A DNA stretch of 18,454 nucleotides from PLGF01 sp052139695 (GTDB lineage: Bacteria > Verrucomicrobiota > Verrucomicrobiia > Limisphaerales > Palsa-1400). Within the stretch, counting starts at the first letter, position 1. Every line of letters starts with the position of its first letter. Of the stretch, positions 16,023 to 18,454 are shown in pieces. The position numbers were made by a program, and so were the translations under genes. The DNA lies in the NCBI GenBank assembly GCA_052139695.1, contig JBKQWF010000242.1, positions 1-18,454 on the forward strand. The letters are read 5' to 3'. The notes under the pieces were generated by a model that saw nothing but the letters and a program-made list of their open reading frames with translations, was not told where the DNA came from and searched no databases.

Positions 16023-16337
16023 TCAGTGGCGGCAACCGCAGGCTCCCTCCGTTTCGGATTCAACTTTCTGCGGGACTTTGACCTTGGTGATTTTGACGCG
16101 GAATTCGTCCGGTCCTTTGACCAGGTGCTCCCAGGTAAACGCTCCCGGCCATTGGGCGGAGAATTGGTAGTAGAGCGGGACCGGATCGTGATCGTTCAAT
16201 AGAATGAAATGATCCCCGACCGGAAGATCGAGCCAGGTCCGGATGATAAGGCCATGTTTGACGGAACACGGGATGGGACGCACGTCCATGACTCGATCCG
16301 GTCCGATTAGATTTTCGCTTTGCATTGTTTTGTTCAT
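16023..16337 (-). CDS. DUF2249 domain protein
   Basis: Small soluble protein, 104 aa, almost entirely one DUF2249 domain. It opens with VMDVRPIPCSVKHGLIIRTWLDLPVGDHFILLNDHDPVPLYY-type sequence, including the family's DVR start, the GDHF turn and the ND-DP-PLYYQF motif, followed by PGAFTWEHLVKGPDEFRVKI. The tail ends in a small cysteine/histidine cluster, ACGCRH, which could bind metal. The domain's biochemical function is unknown; it is often found near or fused to hemerythrin and denitrification proteins. Two ATGs (16337 and 16325) are possible and neither has a good ribosome binding site. It lies 23 bp after the DUF59 gene and just before the hemerythrin gene. Confidence 0.85.
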   Translation of the reverse strand: MNKTMQSENLIGPDRVMDVRPIPCSVKHGLIIRTWLDLPVGDHFILLNDHDPVPLYYQFSAQWPGAFTWEHLVKGPDEFRVKITKVKVPQKVESETEGACGCRH

Positions 16338-16360
16338 ATATTTGATGGATTTTGTTGATG

Positions 16361-16678
16361 TTAAAAACTTCCGGCGCCGGTGGACTCGCGTCCGAATGCG
16401 CTCATCATCGAAGGATGCCAGGGAGGGTCCCAGACCACTTCAACTTCGGCTTCCCGCACTCCGGCGAGACCGAGCAGCGTCTGTTGCGCTCCCCAGCGAA
16501 TGCTTTCGTGCATCGGGCAACCAGCGGTGGTCAGCGTCATCGCCACGGTCACTTTTTGACCCGTTACGGAGACGCTATAAACCAAGCCCAAATCGACAAT
16601 GTTGCAGCCCAGCTCCGGGTCAATGACTTGGCGCAAGGTTTCTAAAACGGCCTCTTCGGTAATCTTGTTCGTGATCAT
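16361..16678 (-). CDS. DUF59 (MIP18/PaaD/SufT-type) metal-sulfur cluster assembly protein
   Basis: Protein of 105 aa with a full DUF59 domain. It has EEAVLETLRQVIDPELGCNIVDLGLVY, in which DPE and the NIVDLGL stretch are the family hallmark, then VAMTLTTAGCPMHESI with the conserved cysteine of the GCP motif, and VEVVWDPPWHPSMMS at the end. Family members help insert or mature Fe-S clusters, or (PaaD) help assemble oxygenases. The frame is open upstream to 16876, but the ATG at 16678 gives the normal start and overlaps the membrane protein's stop by 4 bp, so the two are translationally coupled. In this setting it may serve an Fe-S or di-iron protein of the same cluster; that link is inference. 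Confidence 0.9.
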   Translation of the reverse strand: MITNKITEEAVLETLRQVIDPELGCNIVDLGLVYSVSVTGQKVTVAMTLTTAGCPMHESIRWGAQQTLLGLAGVREAEVEVVWDPPWHPSMMSAFGRESTGAGSF

Positions 16679-18123
16679 GCTGTTCTGGCGGAGGTTGATG
16701 CGGGCAGAGTCGATGGCTGGAGCGTGGGTTTGAAGAAATGGGCGAACATCTGGCCCACGTTGAGGGCCAGAGTGGCCACGGCCAGGGCGAGAAGACCGCA
16801 GCCGACGCGAACCCCGGTTTGGTTGGACAAGAGGATGGCCCCGGCCGTGGCCGCGAGTCCGGCCAGATACGTCCAATAACCCAGCGCTTGCAACCGGGCT
16901 GAATAAAGGTCCGCCAGCGACGGAACCTTGGCACGACCGATTTGCCGGCTGTAGCGGCCATACCAGACGAGAAAAGGGATGATTTTGTAGAGCATCCCGA
17001 GGATCGCCAAGGTGATGACGCCGAGGAATCCAAGGAAGCCGTAGAGGTTTTCAAGTTGTCCGGTCAACCGGTTCATCGGCAAACCAGGCCAGGAGAGCAC
17101 CACCGCTATGGCCGACAGCGGCAACAGCAGGGCAATAGCCGTCAAGAAATATTTGATTCCCCAATCCAGTGTCCGCCGCTTGCGGGCGCGAAGAATGGCC
17201 CCTAGTTCCCAGCCGAAAATTGCCAGGGCCGCCACGACTGCCAAGGCAAACGCCAGTTTCAGCGGACTGCGCAGCAGGATGGTCACGAAAGAGCCGGCCA
17301 GCCCGAGATTGAGCAAAGCGATGCTATATAAGGCACGGCGGCGGCTTTGTACTTCGCTCAGGGTAAACATCGGAATCAGTTTATACGATACCCCGACGAT
17401 GAGCATGGTAAAGAAACCAACCCCGCCCAGATGCGCGTGAGCATGCATCGTGCTGATAGGATTAAAACGCGCCAGGAAGCCGGCAACCGAACGCAACCCC
17501 GACAAGAGAACCCCGACAGCGCCAGTCGCCGACAGGGCGGATTCAGAATCATACTCGCATTTTGCCGCCGCGACCGAGAGCCCTGAAAGGATCGCCAGAC
17601 AAATCCAGCCCAGCGCGGCGCTGACCGCGGTGGCCGTGACGTTCCACTTGGGCACCCGCCGAAGGGTCCGCGCCATATTACAGACAAAGAGGCCGACTCC
17701 CACCCCAAGGATGCAGCCAAAATGCCCCGCTGGTTTCATATTCCAGACGCGGAACATGCAGACCATTCCGACGAAGCCGGCCAGATGAAACCCAAAGTGC
17801 CAGCGCGCCAGGTTTTCGCTATAGAGCTTGGTTTCCAGGGCGACGGGGACCAGTTGATACATCGCTCCCATGACAACCGAACAAATCCACCCGAGCACAA
17901 AGAGGTGTGTCACCGCAACGACATATTGGTTGTAATAGTACTCGGCGAGGAGGCTCGGCTGAAGCACGAGCCAGGCGACGCCCGCGCACAGCGCCAGCAA
18001 ACCGGTCAAGGTAAACGTCAGCGGCAATGCGATGGAGGGGGCGTTGGCTCCCAAGATCGAACCGGTGGCGGGCCGCGCGGGCGACGGATTAACGGCGGCG
18101 GATATGGGTAAGGAAACTTCCAT
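16675..18123 (-). CDS. Haem-copper oxidase subunit I-like membrane protein
   Basis: Polytopic inner-membrane protein, 482 aa, with about twelve predicted helices between residues 31 and 465. It carries histidines at helix positions like those of haem-copper oxidase/NorB subunit I relatives: H73 in VTHLFVLGW, H109, H113 and H134, and H227/H229/H231 in MHAHAHLGGVGFF, each followed by a G-x-x-Y-(K/Q)-L-(I/V)-P motif. This pattern is seen in short subunit-I-like proteins often annotated as cbb3-type oxidase subunit I or grouped with NnrS-like NO-response proteins. I do not see the full catalytic set of a proton-pumping oxidase, so the activity (NO reduction, O2 reduction or haem handling) is open. 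The ATG at 18123 has AGGAG seven bases upstream, so its 35-bp overlap with the preceding DUF2249 gene is real. Confidence 0.7.
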   Translation of the reverse strand: MEVSLPISAAVNPSPARPATGSILGANAPSIALPLTFTLTGLLALCAGVAWLVLQPSLLAEYYYNQYVVAVTHLFVLGWICSVVMGAMYQLVPVALETKLYSENLARWHFGFHLAGFVGMVCMFRVWNMKPAGHFGCILGVGVGLFVCNMARTLRRVPKWNVTATAVSAALGWICLAILSGLSVAAAKCEYDSESALSATGAVGVLLSGLRSVAGFLARFNPISTMHAHAHLGGVGFFTMLIVGVSYKLIPMFTLSEVQSRRRALYSIALLNLGLAGSFVTILLRSPLKLAFALAVVAALAIFGWELGAILRARKRRTLDWGIKYFLTAIALLLPLSAIAVVLSWPGLPMNRLTGQLENLYGFLGFLGVITLAILGMLYKIIPFLVWYGRYSRQIGRAKVPSLADLYSARLQALGYWTYLAGLAATAGAILLSNQTGVRVGCGLLALAVATLALNVGQMFAHFFKPTLQPSTLPASTSARTA

Positions 18124-18454
18124 TGGCTTGCTCCTGGGTTACGGCGGTGAATCCACGCTCTTCGAGTTGCGCATACAAGTGGATCGGCCGGGGGTCCGTC
18201 CACGCGCGCAATTCCGCGCCCGCGGGCAAAGCGGCCAGCGATTCAAGGATTCGGACCAGAGGTTGCGGCGGTTCGAGTCCTCGGGCGTCCACTTCGACAG
18301 TTTCGGACGAAGCAGGCGCGGTATCGCCATGAGGCGGCGCCACCGGCGCGCCAGCCGCCGGTGGCGCGTCGGGTTGGCGCGCGTAAAGCACTTCCCAATC
18401 ACCGGGGTTGTTCGACTGTACCGTGTGCCGGTAGCCTTGTTTATCCAGGACACG
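18089..18454 (-). CDS. Tandem DUF2249 protein, N-terminus beyond the window
   Basis: The frame is open to the right edge, so the gene starts outside. The visible 121 residues begin with the end of a first DUF2249 domain (LDKQGYRHTVQSNNPGDWEVLYAR). A proline/alanine linker (about residues 26-50 of the visible part) follows, and then a complete second DUF2249 domain beginning EVDARGLEPPQPLVRILESL and ending with RPIHLYAQLEERGF and FLTHIRRR. GLEPPxPLVRIL is the strongest signature of the family. The first domain is assigned from its last strands only. It overlaps the downstream membrane protein by 35 bp and is the upstream member of the cluster within view. Confidence 0.8.
   Translation of the reverse strand, partial: RVLDKQGYRHTVQSNNPGDWEVLYARQPDAPPAAGAPVAPPHGDTAPASSETVEVDARGLEPPQPLVRILESLAALPAGAELRAWTDPRPIHLYAQLEERGFTAVTQEQANGSFLTHIRRR
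18337..18367. repeat. Perfect 12-bp inverted repeat in a coding linker
   Basis: Arms 18337-18348 and 18356-18367 are exact reverse complements with a seven-base loop. The repeat lies inside the Pro/Ala linker between the two DUF2249 domains, so it may just reflect G/C-rich Ala and Pro codons, but the stem would be very stable in mRNA. Confidence 0.6.

Noticed and set aside
16371..16380. CCGGCGCCGG palindrome followed on the - strand by a T-run, terminator-like
   Set aside because: It lies in the last codons of the DUF59 gene and leaves no room for a loop; the downstream gene is only 23 bp away.
16679..16876. N-terminal extension of the DUF59 frame
   Set aside because: Arg/Gly/Pro-rich out-of-frame translation of the upstream membrane gene; the DUF59 domain starts at the ATG at 16678.

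Overview
The window reads as a moderately GC-rich chromosomal segment of a Gram-negative bacterium that has an outer membrane. The evidence for an outer membrane is a TolC-like lipoprotein, a MacAB-type tripartite pump and a Lol-type lipoprotein exporter. My best guess is a Verrucomicrobiota (Limisphaerales/Pedosphaera-like) genome. That rests on the overall look of the proteins, their operon style and the -10 sequences, and a database search would have to confirm it. Genes are tightly packed, often with 4-bp overlaps or 2-10 bp gaps, and clear Shine-Dalgarno sequences are present at only some starts.

Layout, left to right. (1) Positions 188-3600, + strand: kdpD and kdpE, the two-component system for the K+-transporting Kdp ATPase; no kdpFABC genes are inside the window. 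(2) Positions 3601-3738: a short gap holding a long imperfect hairpin between convergent operons. (3) Positions 8558 down to 3739, - strand: a four-gene efflux operon of periplasmic adaptor (MacA), ATPase and permease (MacB split into two proteins) and outer-membrane factor. (4) Positions 9389 down to 8658, - strand: UbiE/MenG methyltransferase for quinone synthesis. It diverges, with only 26 bp between the starts, from (5) a copper-type P1B ATPase on the + strand (9416-11665). (6) Positions 14699 down to 11680, - strand: a compact operon of a LolC/E-type permease, LolD ATPase, a TPMT-family methyltransferase and a CxxCH haem-binding protein. (7) Positions 14700-15620: an AT-richer patch with a membrane-protein gene interrupted by a single-base frameshift at a run of nine T. 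(8) Positions 18454 down to about 15640, - strand: a cluster made of a tandem DUF2249 protein (cut by the window edge), a polytopic haem-copper-oxidase-subunit-I-like protein, a DUF59 Fe-S assembly-type protein, a second DUF2249 protein and a hemerythrin-like protein that has lost its last helix.

Taken together the segment is about envelope and redox homeostasis: K+ sensing, drug or peptide efflux, lipoprotein sorting, copper export, quinone synthesis and a probable nitric-oxide/oxygen-related group. The points most worth a second look are the DUF2249/HCO/DUF59/hemerythrin cluster, the frameshifted membrane protein with the truncated hemerythrin beside it, the repeated pattern of -10 hexamers 6-8 nt upstream of start codons (predicted leaderless mRNAs), and the 71-nt hairpin after kdpE. 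No rRNA, tRNA, CRISPR array, transposase or integrase gene was seen.
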